Notes under the pieces: model-generated
Database searches by the model: none
What the model saw: only the letters and a program-made list of their open reading frames with translations
What the model was told of the DNA's origin: nothing
Program-made: the position numbers and the translations under genes
Shown: piece by piece, positions 34,076 to 46,899 of the stretch
Position numbering within the stretch: the stretch's first letter is position 1
Layout of the letters: every line of letters starts with the position of its first letter
Assembly (NCBI GenBank): GCA_032622095.1
Contig: CP136069.1
Location: forward strand, 161,249,043 to 161,313,042
Reading direction: 5' to 3'
DNA: 64,000 nucleotides
Source of the DNA: Siphonodentalium dalli
Taxonomy: Eukaryota; Mollusca; Scaphopoda; Gadilida; Siphonodentaliidae

Positions 34076-37000
34076 CTGAATAACAAAATGCTCTCATAAT
34101 TAAGGGTGTGGACAAAATATACTTCTGTTAGGCAGTCCACAGTAGGTAAGAATATCAAAGTGATGTTAAGCATCTACTATGGCTCACAACGTTCAATCTT
34201 GCTCGTCGCAGGTATTTCAATAATTTGGTTTCAATATTGCCACGTTTCCTTATCGATGATTTGGTCGGGACAAATGGAGGGGTGTTTGTTTACAATTTTG
34301 CGTAGTCCAGACCAACTCATCTATATATAGGTGCCGCTGTGAAGAGACGATACGCACTACGCCTGTGGGAAAGGTCGTGTGCGATCACCATGTGGGACAA
34401 GGTGATCGTGTGCGATCACATTAGCACACGAGCACCTTATAATAATGTAAATATTTTCTGGGAACAATTTATCGCCAATTTCATGCATAATAATGTTTGA
34501 ACATGACATCTCCGACTTGTTTTAATATATTCTCATGAAAAGGAATGATAAATGGCACGATAAACATATATAGAACGAAAATTAAATTCAAATTAGCCTT
34601 TTTGTTTTCGTCAAACTTAGGCCAGGCAAGCGACGTACAAAAATTGATAAATCTGAGTACGAAAGTCGGAATGTTCATATGTGGTATTGCGATAATCGCC
34701 AACCTATTATAATAAAAAAAATTTATGCAGGGAGATAACTCTTCGTACTCTCAATGTAGCGCTTAAAAAAATAACAGTCTCAAACTACATAGGGCAAGGG
34801 GCATTGTACTAGTATCGTTCAATGTGGCTACTTCCTCGAGCTGGGCAATGGTCCGTATATATATATATTGTTATGTATATCTATGATCATATTGGGCTGG
34901 AGACTATATAGTACCACAGGCAAGGAGCGGTGTACTATATCTCAGACCAATGGGCTTTGAAGTAAACACTAAACATTTCGTTGATTAAAATACCTACGCA
35001 ATACGTTGAATGATAATTTCGTGAGCGGTTAATGATCAGCGGTTGCGTAACAAGTACTCACATATGATAAATCAGGATATCTGTTTCGGATATAATCAAC
35101 ATATTTGATTAAAATGTCTATGAACAATAACTTAATTTAAAACACTGTATCTATAATGGGAGTCATTTCGAGATGTTTAATCTACGTTTCATCGTTATTA
35201 CGTGCGCTCGCGCAACAGTATGGCGATCAGACACATTCGTAGGTTGGTGTCACCCTACTCCGTTTCACTCCATGACGTCACCAAAAACGACGTAAAACCT
35301 CGTGGCGTTCTGACATTTTTACTGTGCCGCGTTTTTGCTATGTTTATTTTATGTGTTGTTTTCGATTATTTGTTTGTCGCCGATATCGCCATTTGTAGGG
35401 ATTCCCTGTTTCTATATTTAAAACTGGCATGCTCGTAGTGAGCCTCGATTTCGATTTGTTTTTCTCCCAGGTCAAAATACGTCAGAGTTATGACAAAAAT
35501 AGATCGACCTACATTTTCTCCATCAGAACTCTACATCAAAGAGTCTATAGACTCCTTCGGGACCTACATAGACTCCTTCATTTGGGTATTTTTACTTATA
35601 ATTGGGAAGTTTTATCATTTTTGGTTCGTGCGAAGACCTCTTTTTATCGTGCGGGAAAAGAGAGACATTCAAAACGCGATTTCGTAATTCGACGCAATAA
35701 GCTGAATAGCCTAACCTTCAGCCGAGTTCCGGGTCAAATACGACGAATGACGTAACACAAATCAAAACGCATTTGTTAACACAAACACCGTTTGAAGAGT
35801 TTATTATTACATAAAATGATCGTTATTGATTAATTATTGATTAATTATTGATATTTATTGTTGCATATTGGCTGCTATCAATATTTACACAAATGGTATT
35901 AATTATTTCTTATAATTACTCCTTTGGTCAACTGTAAAATGTAATCGATATTAAAGTCTCATCCTTTCGGCAACATGGAATTGTTTGTAATTACTTAAAA
36001 TTATTAATATAGTAATTTGCCTTTTATCTGTGATGAAATGAGAAATGGTAATTGTCGTTTTTTGCTAACATTAAATAAAATAAAATAAATTAAGTAAAAT
36101 ACAGTAAAATTATTTTTTAAATTATTGTTTATTACATTTTTGCGCACGTTGGCATCTCTCTGAGTGCAATCTAGTTTCTGGATGTATACATGCAACATTG
36201 ACACGGAAGGAGATGGTCTATAGGTATGTTAGAACATCGTAAGTTCATCACCCCATTAAAGAGTAAACATGTTTAAGCCGAGGTTCTAATTTCATGGACA
36301 CCACACACAATCCAGACATAGCAATTGCTAGTTTGAAACAGGTGTTCGCTCCTTTTCCGTGTACACAGTGACCTAGGTTTAAAGGTCTCGGTTACACAAA
36401 GAAAAGTGAATTATATTTAAATTTGACATTTTTCGGAGCTTGTTATGGCTACAAGACCGTTGAAGTTTCTGTCGATGTATCAGTGGCTGTTTGCTAATAA
36501 TGTTCTAGTTTATCTATATTGTTTTACATTTTAATTTTTGTTTTTTTTACAAGACTCAAGAAATTTTCAGTTTCACTGTTGTTTCTTGTGTTAATGAAGG
36601 AAAATCCTAATCTATGCCAGTTATAATTTTCTGAGCTGTTTTAATTACAAGATTGTTGATGTTTTCACACTGTTCTCCATTCTATTGTACCTATTATTTT
36701 ATGAAAATATGATTCCAGATCTTCCATATTTTCATATTGTGGCAACGCTAGTTTGAGAATGATTAAATTGTGACATAATACCAAATCCGACCCTCGTATC
36801 TTGGACACACCTATATAAATATTCAACGGCTTGGAGTTAACTATGCATATTAGTGATCCGACGGGAGGACTATCCCTCAATCGATTACCACTATTTTTGG
36901 CATAGTCAACGACAAGCCGTGCAATATTTATCATAGTTCATCGAACCTTCTTCACGCTGTCCATGATCCCATAAAGCCAAACATTATACAATCAGATAAA

Positions 37001-37380
37001 TTGTTAACTAGTGAACAATTTACGATTTGATTCAAAAATTTGGTCTGGTGCGAACTTAGGGAATTGTCTAAAGATATCGAAGCGGTGTTGTGATCAACGA
37101 ATAAAGGAATAAGATACTTCCACACATCATACATGTGGAAACAAGCAGAAATAACATAATTTGCTTATGATAATTTATTGTGCTCTAGTTGTCGATTACT
37201 TATACATTTCGTACATACAATGTTGAACCTTTTCAGTGAGGCGGAGATGACTCTCAAAGTATCTCCCGGAATAGCGTGGGTGCTAAAAATAGATTTCTGT
37301 GTTTTCCCAGCGATAGTGGGAGTGCTAAAATTGGAACACTAGAATATGACTATGCTGTCACAGTCATATTGACATATGCT
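34076..37380. other. Non-coding stretch
   Basis: Two direct copies of CGTGTGCGATCAC lie at about 34,375-34,420. A TGACGTCA motif lies at about 35,274 in a slightly GC-richer patch. Otherwise AT-rich DNA in which I find no supported gene. Confidence 0.4.
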
Positions 37381-37443
37381 GCAGGAGTTAAATTGAGATA
37401 TCCCAACACAGCTCTTTAGTGTCACATTGTGTCTACCATTCTT

Positions 37444-37733
37444 TCAAATACTGATTATGTATTCCAGCAGTATGTTGTGGTAATATCTCCCAGGGATATT
37501 TCCGCAACAAAGACTGTAAAATTGGCAGATGACTCCATACAAGTCGGTGCATGACCTGTCGCTGATATCCCAAGAGTAAGGTTGATAAATCCTCACACAT
37601 TTTTGTGAGAGGACTACAGGGGGATCGCCCGGATACCAAGGCAGATAGGTTGGGCTTGATCCGTCTCTGAAGATCAAATCTCCTTCTTGTGCCTCATCAG
37701 ACAAATCAACCCAGTACGAGACGAATGGGCCAC
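37444..37733 (-). pseudogene. C-type lectin half-domain, diverged paralogue
   Basis: The minus frame reads PGGPFVSYWVDLSDEAQEGD, DGSSPTYLPWYPGDPP and SYSWDISDRSCTDLYGVICQ, the paralogue of the exon at 7,661-7,881. The 3' flank (37,330-37,440) also matches the flank at 7,530-7,620, so a genomic segment was duplicated. The acceptor position reads CCTG instead of CCAG. The stop codon that ends the other copy is altered, so the frame runs on about 20 codons. Both changes suggest a pseudogene, but recent loss in one allele cannot be excluded. Confidence 0.6.
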
Positions 37734-37949
37734 CAGGAAAAAAGTCAACAGTGACGAGTAGTGAAAATCATCCGCCGTACAGAAGCATATATAAAATACT
37801 ACTAGGGCCACTTCCTAATGGCGGCGGACACATGCACCACATTAGCGATGGCATAGAAGGTGTGACAATTTATTATAGTGGAGATTGGTGACAATTGTGT
37901 GACAATAATTATGTGACATAGCAAGCCATGTTGCCCGCTGAGTTTCCGC

Positions 37950-38945
37950 AGAATGAGTCGACTCAACCAATTAACCCATTGCGTTTCAACAAGGTTGATA
38001 TCTACTCCTTACGTTTTACTACATTATATTCTCTAAGATATATATAATTGCACGATCGATCGTCCTGAATTGTGTTTGATCATGGCAATCCCTCATTCAC
38101 TCACATGTCATGCATGCAGTACGTTTTGTTGATATGGGTCTCAATTCATGTTTATCCACTTATATTAATTCATGCGTTTTTTATTTTGCGACGTTTAGTT
38201 CTACGCATAATTCTGCTAATTTTATCGTGTGGGCCAATGAAGCTATGTCGGAACTGTTGAATGAAATGCATCTGCGAGAAAGTATCTGGAATAAACAAAG
38301 CGAACTATACAAGGACCAAATATAAGAATAATGCTGATTATAACGAATTTTGGAGGACTCATTGTGCGAATATGCAGCGGGCGACATGGCTAGCTATGGC
38401 ATATTAATTATGACAACCAATTGTCACCAAAGTCCACCATAAAACATTATCACACCTAATATGCCATCGCTACTGTGATACGTGTGTCCGCAGCCATTGG
38501 CGTTTCTACGTGGAGTGCGCACCGAAAGCGATAAAACATTAGTATCAGCCCTGGTGCTACGTCCCTGCACTGGGTGACCCTACCTTAATTATGAGGCTGT
38601 TGTGAGTATTTCATAGAAAGTTGTATTTAGTATAGCAGTTGATAAATTTGATAAATTAAATGAACCAGGTATATATAATACAGGAAACCTGACCGCGCGA
38701 CTAATGTCGCACATTTTGTAGCTTTCTGCGCGCGCACAAACGTGCGACATTATCTTATTTTTTGGCGCTCGCCGAAAGCGTCAAAAGCGCTAAAAACATC
38801 AGACATTTGTTGCACATTTCGTCGCTTTCCGCGCGCCAAAACATGCGACATTAACGCATGTTTCGGAGCTTCTGTCGTTTTCAGCGCGCGTCTAAAGGCG
38901 CATGTTGTGTCGCTTTCGGAGCGCGCTAGAAGCGCCACTAGGAAG
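37950..38945. repeat. Repeat block shared with 1.5-1.9 kb and 8.0-8.7 kb
   Basis: Bases 37,960-38,090 are the reverse complement of about 1,570-1,710. Bases 38,190-38,225 are the reverse complement of 1-50. Bases 38,370-38,500 match 1,735-1,845 directly. Bases 38,505-38,945 belong to the AAGCGACA/GCGCGC family at 7,950-8,675. The block follows the lectin half-exon in the same order as at 7.7-8.7 kb. Confidence 0.6.
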
Positions 38946-41715
38946 TGGGCGGAATATTCCATCATCATATTTATTGTCTATCATCTATATATAAGACATT
39001 CTAGAAAAATTACAAATAATTATATACAAATAATATATAAAGTCACGTGTGCATCATCACGCATAATATAATCATAATACATTTAATTAATTTCCGTGTT
39101 CATTTTAGATCTTTCTAGGATGTATTCAGTTTTAGTCATTTAATTGACTTGATTTATATCTATCATATATATGGTTATTATTAAGCGCGTATTTATATGG
39201 CAGGGCATTTTGCTTAGCTGGTCCGGCGCGGCAAGATTAGAGATCGACGCTGTGCGAGCATGACCAGTTCAAGTCTTTGTCAAGTTATATGCTATATACG
39301 GACACAAAGCCTACGCCCTACGGTAGTTATAGTTGCCATTTAATGCCGAATGAGTTGGTTGCGAATGGGATGGACCCCCGCATATGCATACACTGTTCTA
39401 CAATTCTGAAAATACGCATCAATTACTGGCGTAACATCAGATTAAACAGAGGTACTTCTTTGATCGCACCATCAGTGTACACCTGCTGCAATAAAACGTC
39501 GCGTCATTCTGGCCTGCACGTGAAAAACATGATTCGGTCCACTTGCTCGCTTGGTGACCCAGTATCACAGATGTGATTTTATTCTCATGCCATCTTGCTG
39601 TGTTTGTTTATTCATTCTCCTAATTCACCGTTTGTTTGAATTAGAGCGAAATTAAAAGAGAATTAGTTATCTAATCACGGAGTAGCTATTATAATGGTGT
39701 CAGTGCCTGTGTAATTGTCATGAATTGTCTAATTTACCGAGACTGGTTAGAAACTTGAAAGAGGCTATTCGTGGATTTGTTCCATTTTTGACGTCACATC
39801 TGTTCGGTTAACTTTAACATGTTTGTCTCTTTCTTGTCGCAAGATTTTTGATTTAAAGTTTGTTCTAATTCTGACAATACGAGACATTTATTTCACCAAC
39901 ACCAGTCTCTCATGGGCAACGACTATAAAATGCATCTGGTAAGTTCTCTTCTGTAGTTGTATACACGTTCAGGTCTAAATACGACCCACAGCAACAGGGA
40001 TGAAGACTTGGAGTTGCATAGATGGGTGGGGGTGGCATTGAGTTAGTTGGTTTCCCCCTTTTATCGTTGTATTTTACCATAAATACATTAAAGTACACTG
40101 CTACGTGTATTGTGTTTTTAATATTTTAATCTATTGCCCTTTCCATTTCTTAGAATCTTAGGGAATTATATCCTTTTATAGTAACCTGGTATTAAACCTG
40201 TTGACTCAATACCATGCCCACCTGTCTTTTAAATATGTATCACTTATTTATATCTTATAAATATGTATCACTTATTTATATATAAAAATAATTATTTCAA
40301 TAATTCTGTTTCAGTGTTGGGTCACACAGTCATCCGCCCAGCACAGTATGTTAGGATCTAGATTATAGGAAGTTATGAACACAAGTAACAAGCTGTATCT
40401 TAGTTTCTTGTCAATTTCACTTTCCAACATTTGTAGTCGTTTAATTTAAAACTTAAATACTGTGGAATTTATAATTAATTAATTAGTTTATTTATTATAT
40501 AATTTATGCCTCAGAATGCTCCTTATGTCTTATCGGTAACCCTAAATGACCATTCTTATTTCTATGTTGGCATGTCAAAATATATTTCATTCGGTTGTAA
40601 AATTGGTTGGGTGCATGGCTATGAGAACCTTAGACGTGAAGGCTTAGTAGTTATGATTTTATCGGTATACTAGTACATGTATGCACATGCAGTGTGATCC
40701 CCATCCCTTATTTATTTATTATTATAAATCATTGTTTGTTTTTTTATTTATATTCGTTTTCAACTTACTAACTCTGAGCATATGACTTAAAATTCATATA
40801 TTAATATGATAATGTTTGATAAATGGCTTTGTGCTCGGTCTGATACTGTCATATCTAAATAGAACTTTTCCGTTTACATATATAAACAATACCATGATGT
40901 TGTCAAAATTCACATGAGGCGTGATTCACATGGTATGCACATAATACTGGACAGTGTATACACTCAGCCATAAAACATGTGTTGCGCTACAAATAAATAG
41001 TTTAGTGCGGTCAGTTTTCATATTTATAATTTGTACTTAACGAGAAGCCAAATGCAAGCATATCAGGATTATAGTTTATTCATTTCCTGCAATTATCACA
41101 TAAAAGGTATAGAATAAATTATGGCTGTGCAGCCTGTGTGTTATTGTCCATGTATAACTATACTTAGTTGCTTTGAACCCTTGCCGAGTTCACTATTTGT
41201 ACCATATTTGGTACATCTGATGGTGGCATTCACATTGCTAATTACATAGCCATCTAACCTACAAGGCTCTATGGGTGGTGCTGGTACCTGTAATTAATTT
41301 AATTATTTTATTAATTATTTGGTAAGTTCTCATCATGTACTGGTATGTCAATCCCTGAACTCTGACACCTAACACTGATCTATCCTACTCTTTCACTCAG
41401 CATTCAAGTTGAATATTATTCTTAAGAATATTTAATATTCTTCAAACTAACAGTTGTAGTGGTTCTAGATCCACATAATTATGTAAACTTATGGTTTATT
41501 AAGTGTACCAGTAATAACTTAGGATGTCGTAATACATGCTAGAAGAATGTAGATACTATATTGTGTTTATGTAATTAGAATATTTCTATCATTTTAAATT
41601 ACATGTACTACCAGTATGATAGTATCTCAGTATTTATACAAGCTTGCCACAATTCTTAGAATTCGGACAACATTGTTAAGTGTCAGCTATGGATTGACAT
41701 ACATGTACACACTAC
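38946..41715. other. Non-coding stretch
   Basis: Very AT-rich from 40,100 onward, with a short tandem duplication of AAATATGTATCACTTATTT at about 40,230-40,280. I see no supported gene. A 99-codon frame at 39,277-39,576 has no recognisable domain. Confidence 0.4.
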
Positions 41716-41729
41716 AGCATTTATCTACT

Positions 41730-44345
41730 GTCCTGTGGTTTACTGGGTCCTGTAGTTTTAAAGATTTCTCGGATAAGTTCCACCACTGGTCTAATTTTGT
41801 CAGTGTTTTGGGTGAAAAGCTCAAAGAGCTTATACATGCTGGGCTTCAAAATGAAACATTTATCAATCAATCTGTTTCTAACATAGCTTAAGGATTTGCA
41901 TTCTATAATTACATGGTATTCATCACCAATTGCAGTGTCACATAAATTGCAGATCCTGTCTTTGATAGCAATTTGTTCATCTACATGTCCCCAACCCCCA
42001 GTTTCAATGGGCAATTTGTGTTCTGAATTTAGCCAATATTTTTGCATCTCTTTCAGGTAGGAACTTGAAATATGGTTCCATTCCAAAATCACTTTTGATC
42101 AGACTATAAAAGGAGTATTTGTTAGAAGAGTTCAATGTGGCTTTCCACGTCTGGACATATGCATCACTCAGTCTTCTTAGACTGCATTTTTAAACCATTG
42201 TGTCCCATAGGTATTTTGATAGAGCCAAATATATGATATACCAATTTCATTCAAGATTTTCTCAATATTGCAGATCCACCTGAGTGACCTTTTACCCTTA
42301 TGTTTATTTAGCATAGCATGGTATATGATATTCGATAACTTCCGTTGTTCGCCATTTATCAAGCGCTCCCAGAAATAAAGCATTCGCAGTTTAATTTTAG
42401 TTGTAACCGCTAAAATTCCAAGTTCCCCGTACACCATTGCGGTTGGTGTTGTCATTTTTAGCCCTAAGATAAATTAGAAAAACCAGAGCTCAGTTGTTTC
42501 AATACCTGCATTTGATCCATATCCCCATACTTCACATCCATATATTAATGTAGGTATGATACATTTATTGTATACATCAATTAATACATCTAATGGCAGG
42601 TCGTATTTTCTGAATTTGCCTATCAGAGAAAACATAGTTCTTTTTGCTTCAATGCAACGTTTCCTTTTTCCTCTGCAAAATTATTTTCATTATTAAAGGT
42701 TACCCCTAGATATTTGAAACTTTAACTACTTTAACATTGTTTTCACCTATTTTAAATGTGTAGTTTTCATATCTGCCCTCGCCGAACACCACTATCTTAG
42801 TTTTTGAGCAATTAATGTTCAGTTCTCATTCAACACCATAATGGTTATAAGCTTCTAGAATTTCCTCGAGGCCCTCTGCTGTGTCTGATATAATAATTGT
42901 GTCATCGGCATACAATAACGAGAATAACTTTACATATCTATACACAGCTTTACCGGTTAGAGCAGATAGAGACAATGGGTTTATACAATTTCTTTCCAAA
43001 AAAGATTCCATATCATTAATATATAGTGAAAAAAGTACCGGAGATATGTTTTCCGCCCTGCCGGACACCGACAGGGCACCCAAATAGGGGTGAATAATCA
43101 TTATTTACTGCTACACATGATTTAATGTCATTATACATTTGCTTGATGACGGCCAGGACATTACCATTTAACCCAGATGAGATTAACTTGTACCACATCC
43201 CATTTCTCCATAAACTGTCAATTGCCTTTGACAGGTCTATAAAAGCAGTGTACAAACTCACACTGATTGATTTAGTTTATTCTATCATTGAATTTAAGGT
43301 AAATATGTGGCCCAGAGTTGAGAAATCTTCCGAAATCCCGCCTGGTTTACAGATAGGATCCCATATTCTTCAAGAAAATCATGTATTCTTTTGCTTAGTA
43401 TACTTGAAAATAGCTTTGGGAGGCAGCTCACAAGTGTGATTTGTCTGAGCTCCTGATTTATATATTGGTTTTATAATACCTATACTCCAAGAATTTGGGA
43501 TTAGACCAGTTTCAAGTATTAGATTGAAAAACTTCAGATAGACATATTTCAATTTACCAAATGAACCTTTTATTAATTCATAAGAGATTTTGTCTATACC
43601 GGGTGCTTTCCCATTATTCAAATAACTTATTGCGGATTCAATTTCAGCTATATTGATACTCCTGTTTAGTGCACTGGTGTCATAGTGCTGATTAATTGGT
43701 TGCGTTAGCGGATCATCTTGAGTAACCATTTCAGTTAAATTTGAAAAATGATCATAAAAATCACCCAATTGTGGCATCTGAGCATTAACACTTTAATGCC
43801 TATGCCTCTAGTGAGTTCCCAAAACTGTTTTGGGCTGCTGATTTTCACAGATTTAACTTTGTGTCTGAAATTATCATTATACCGATATTTACTTCTTCGC
43901 AGAGCAAGTTTATATTTTCTTCTACATTCTAGCATTTACATTCTATTTTCTGTACACTTATTACCCATGTAGCCTTTTCTTGCCCTCCGGTAAGTCTTCC
44001 TGGAATATAGGCAGTCACCATCAAGCCATGGCGTCTTTGATATATTCTTAGGATATCCCCCATTTCTTCTCTTTGTATTGCCAAACAGTGTTTTGGCATT
44101 TTCTAGAATTTTGTCTGATAATTTTTCTGAGAATTATGTAAGGTTTTCTAGGTTTAAATCATTGACTCCAATATACTCCATGTTATACAGATCCCCAATT
44201 AACTCATCTATTGTGTCCCCATCTAATACATTTGAAAATTTATCAGCCTTTTCGTGTGACCATGGGTTGATGATGATACCCACCCCAGTTGGTGGCATTT
44301 CAGGAACGATAACTCTATCCGACCTATATTCTCTGCAGTACTCCC
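41730..44345 (-). pseudogene. Non-LTR retrotransposon (LINE) with reverse transcriptase, decayed
   Basis: Minus-strand pieces follow in order. About 44,340-43,740 is a pre-RT linker (FWELTRGIGIK). 43,777-43,379 has NGKAPGIDKISYELIK and SIGIIKPIYKSG (RT motifs 1-2). 43,261-43,016 has FIDLSKAIDSLWRNG (motif A with its Asp) and GCPVGVRQGG (motif B). 43,101-42,826 has ISPVLFSLYINDM and LLYADDTIIISD (motif C, intact YADD). 42,830-42,480 holds thumb-region pieces, 42,455-42,177 has MVYGELGILA, and 42,092-41,721 has RICNLCDTAIGDEYHVIIEC, a Cys/His C-terminus. Several frameshifts separate the pieces, and no endonuclease domain is seen upstream, so this copy is 5' truncated and inactive. Shared MVYGELG and C-terminal motifs tie it to the fragment at 15.4-16.3 kb. 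I do not commit to a clade. Confidence 0.85.
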
Positions 44346-44437
44346 GTCGGTGTTAGTCTTGACAGTTTGACCTATATTCTCCGCCCACGCATTGCATCAT
44401 GGTATATGTGTATACCGGTTGGGCATGTCCAAAAAAT

Positions 44438-44665
44438 TTCAAAAACTTCAAAAATTTCAAAAACTTCAAAAATTTCAAAAATTTCAAAAACTTCAAAAAT
44501 TTCAAAAATTTCAAAAACTTCAAAAATTTCAAATATTTCAAAAACTTCAAAAATTTCAAAAATTTCAAAAATTTCAAAAACTTCAAAAACTTCACAAAAT
44601 TTCAAAAACTTCAAAAACTTCACAAATTTCACAAATTTCAAAAAACTTCAAAAATTAAACAAAAT
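44438..44665. repeat. 9-bp AAAAATTTC/AAAAACTTC minisatellite
   Basis: About 24 units of AAAAATTTC or AAAAACTTC run almost without interruption. Because the unit is nine bases, frames stay open on both strands and encode KFQKLQKF-type or FEIFEVFE-type strings. These are not genes. The array joins the LINE's 5' side to the palindrome half copy at 44,684. Confidence 0.95.
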
Positions 44666-44683
44666 TCAGGATTTAGTCATAAA

Positions 44684-44880
44684 TGTGACCCGCCATATCA
44701 AATCCAGTCGGAAGTCGGGATTTTTTTTATCCTGTGCCAATGCATTATCTTAAATATGCGAGTCGACCAGCCGCCGGCGGCGGCGGCCGTAATGCGCATG
44801 TCAACGCCGCCGCCGCCGGCGGCAACTACATAATCCTATGGCATGCAAAGAAATTGGCGGCGGCGGCGGCGGTTCAGGAT
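44684..44880. repeat. Half copy of the 4-kb palindrome family plus (GCC)n tract
   Basis: Bases 44,684-44,769 match the reverse complement of 4,300-4,370 (TGTGACCCGCC…, GCCAATGCATTATC, ATATGCGAGTCGACC), then stop at the palindrome centre. A GCC/GGC-rich tract follows (44,771-44,878) with its own mirrored blocks. A fragment of the ATATGGCTTATT…CATCGGAAAGCT MITE family lies at 44,880-44,930. Confidence 0.65.
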
Positions 44881-45022
44881 TTAGTCAAAAATATGGCTTA
44901 TTGCCATTCATCGGAAAGCTATGGGGGTACGGTGGTGAGCGCCACCGAAAAAAGCAAGTGAGCGAGGGAAAAAAGAGAAAAATAACATGACAAGTGGTAC
45001 ATAGTACAATTTATTATATTAA

Positions 45023-46733
45023 CTATTCACTCTCACTTTCGTCCGAATTGTCATCACTTTCGTCAGATGTGTCATTTGTTTCGTCCATGAACTTTTCTAG
45101 CAATGGTCTGTACTTTAATATTGACATTTTCACTGCATCACGATCTTCAAAACCATTCTTCATATATTTCTCCACTTTATCCATGACACTGTTGTGCAGA
45201 GTACCATTGCGCAGCCACATATTATTTATTATTGTCCAAGCATAAACATTCATAAATAGCCTCATGCCTTCAGTTTTAAGATCTGTACTTTTAAGGTCCT
45301 TGTCAGCTTGTACTTTTGCTCTTTTTCTGTCGAGCCATTTTCCATATACGTTTCCACGTTATCACTCCATGCTTCTTGTGCTTTATCTCTACTCTCATCA
45401 CACAAACTTTTGAAGTATTCATCTTCATTCGATTTAATTTTCTTATTCTGACTATCATCCGTGTCCTCAGTTAATTTTCGTTTTAACTTATTTTCTTGAC
45501 ACCAGTTTTTTACGTGTCTCTGGACAACATGCTGATCTTCGAACAAAAGCCCACAGTCATTGCAAGGGTACGACATGTCTTCTCGACTGCCTATGTTTTT
45601 ATGGTTTTCTTTATTAATTTCATTGATCTCACCAGGTGTCCTTATGTCCTTAGTATAGCCATTATGTTGACCCTGGGGCACAATATAATTATATGTCATG
45701 CACTCCCGTTGACCAGGGAGATCTCTGTCATCATATTTCATCTCATTCCGTTGATCCGGGCTATTGTTGTCATCACATTCTGTTCATCTGGGTGCTCGCT
45801 GTCCTTATGGAGATTATATTTCATGCCATTCCATTCACCCATATGTTGGTTCGTGTCCTCTTTTAGCACATTCTGTCGCAGCCGTAATGTGTCCGGGGTT
45901 GCGGCTTTTAAATCCACCAGTAGGTAACCGTACGGTTCACTCGTCGCTTCCGAAAACTCTCGCATCATACGTTGAGGGCATTCAGGATACATCTGTCTTG
46001 ATAATGTTGAAATTAAACCCTTGTCAATTGGATTATTGAACAATACCAAATATTGACAATTTCGTCGTTGCGTCGGATCTTTGTTGTAGTAGAAATTCTG
46101 GTTCAAACTTATCAAAGATAAGTTCAAATGGTGACTTCCTTCGGAATGTAAATCATTAACTCTCTGGTCTTTTGATGAAGTTTGCATCAAGTCATCGAGT
46201 ACAACTAGATTTTTATACTGGGGGTTGATAAGAGAATCCAAGTTTGCGGGTATTCCCCGTATAAAGTTGACCTGAGGGGTGACGGTATACTTTATGTCAT
46301 CATACAGGGGCTGCCAATATTTATAAAACCATATTATTCTGTCAGGTGCGGGTGATATTTTTGAGGCAGACTTTTGTAGCAAGGTTTTCACGAAGTACGT
46401 CTTCCCACTAGATGTCGGTCCACTTACACATGCCGTGAATGGATGCTTGAAAATCAAATCTTCTTGGACATTGGCCATTGAATCATCAAAGCAGGATGTT
46501 ATGTCGCTTTGTTGCTGTTTCCCCTGCTGGTGTTGTAGTATCTGGTGTTGCTGTAATGACGGTTGTTGTGGCTGATGATGCTGCTGCCTGATGCTGCTGC
46601 TGTTTGTTGCTGCTGCTTGGTGGTGCTGCTGTGGGTGTCGGTTAACAAACTCAGTGTGCTTATATTGTACATGTCTTATCAAATCATGGTTCCGCACATA
46701 CTCACTAGAGCAAATTGAACACTGGTGCTTCAT
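45023..46733 (-). pseudogene. Polinton-type genome-packaging ATPase with zinc fingers at both ends, frameshifted
   Basis: The frame at 46,733-45,738 starts with a C2H2 finger (CSIC…RHVQYKH, residues 4-26), then a Q/H-rich linker. Near residue 105 it has FTACVSGPTSSGKTYFVKTL, a Walker A motif (GPTSSGKT). NLVVLDDLMQ near residue 170 is the Walker B, and SLISLNQNFYYN near 205 the sensor-like strand. This is the A32/FtsK-HerA packaging ATPase of Polintons and related DNA viruses, which drives DNA into capsids. Near residue 320 an 8-nt deletion shifts frame. The continuation (45,741-45,262) holds a second finger-like motif (CNDCGLLFEDQH…HVKNWC) and a lysine-rich stretch. One more 1-nt deletion precedes the acidic tail (45,262-45,023), which ends DESDDNSDESESE. 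The inverted copy at 47,597-48,648 lacks these two lesions. Without them the product would be about 560 residues, longer than usual for this ATPase family. Confidence 0.85.
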
Positions 46734-46797
46734 TTATACTTGACTAAAATATCTCGGTGGTATATGGCTTTCCTTTATACAAATGTTCCTTATAACC

Positions 46798-46899
46798 TCA
46801 AATCTGTCCTGTATTGACGGCGGCGGTGTTTGCCGGCGGCGGCGGCGTTTGTTCCACCGGCCTTTCAATAGCCTTCGAAAATTTTGGTAAATTACTCAT
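46798..46899 (-). CDS. Small proline-rich ORF of the Polinton-like relic
   Basis: A 33-codon frame starts MSNLPKFSKAIERP and contains EQTPPPPPANTAA. Its ATG overlaps the stop of the preceding gene (46,896-47,117) in the form ATGA, a translational-coupling-like arrangement. It ends 65 nt before the ATPase start. I do not recognise it. It may be a tiny structural or accessory protein, or chance. Confidence 0.3.
   Translation of the reverse strand: MSNLPKFSKAIERPVEQTPPPPANTAAVNTGQI

Noticed and set aside
35202-35755. Overlapping plus-strand ORFs of 78, 108 and 65 codons
   Set aside because: No domain. The partial peptide repetition comes from a short duplicated AGACTCCTTC motif.
39213-39280. 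Second tRNA-like motif pair (TTAGCTGG … AGTTCAAGTC)
   Set aside because: No acceptor stem pairing and poor box spacing.
44372-44833. ORFs on both strands encoding KFQKLQKF or FEIFEVFE strings
   Set aside because: They are translations of a 9-bp minisatellite, whose length keeps every frame open.
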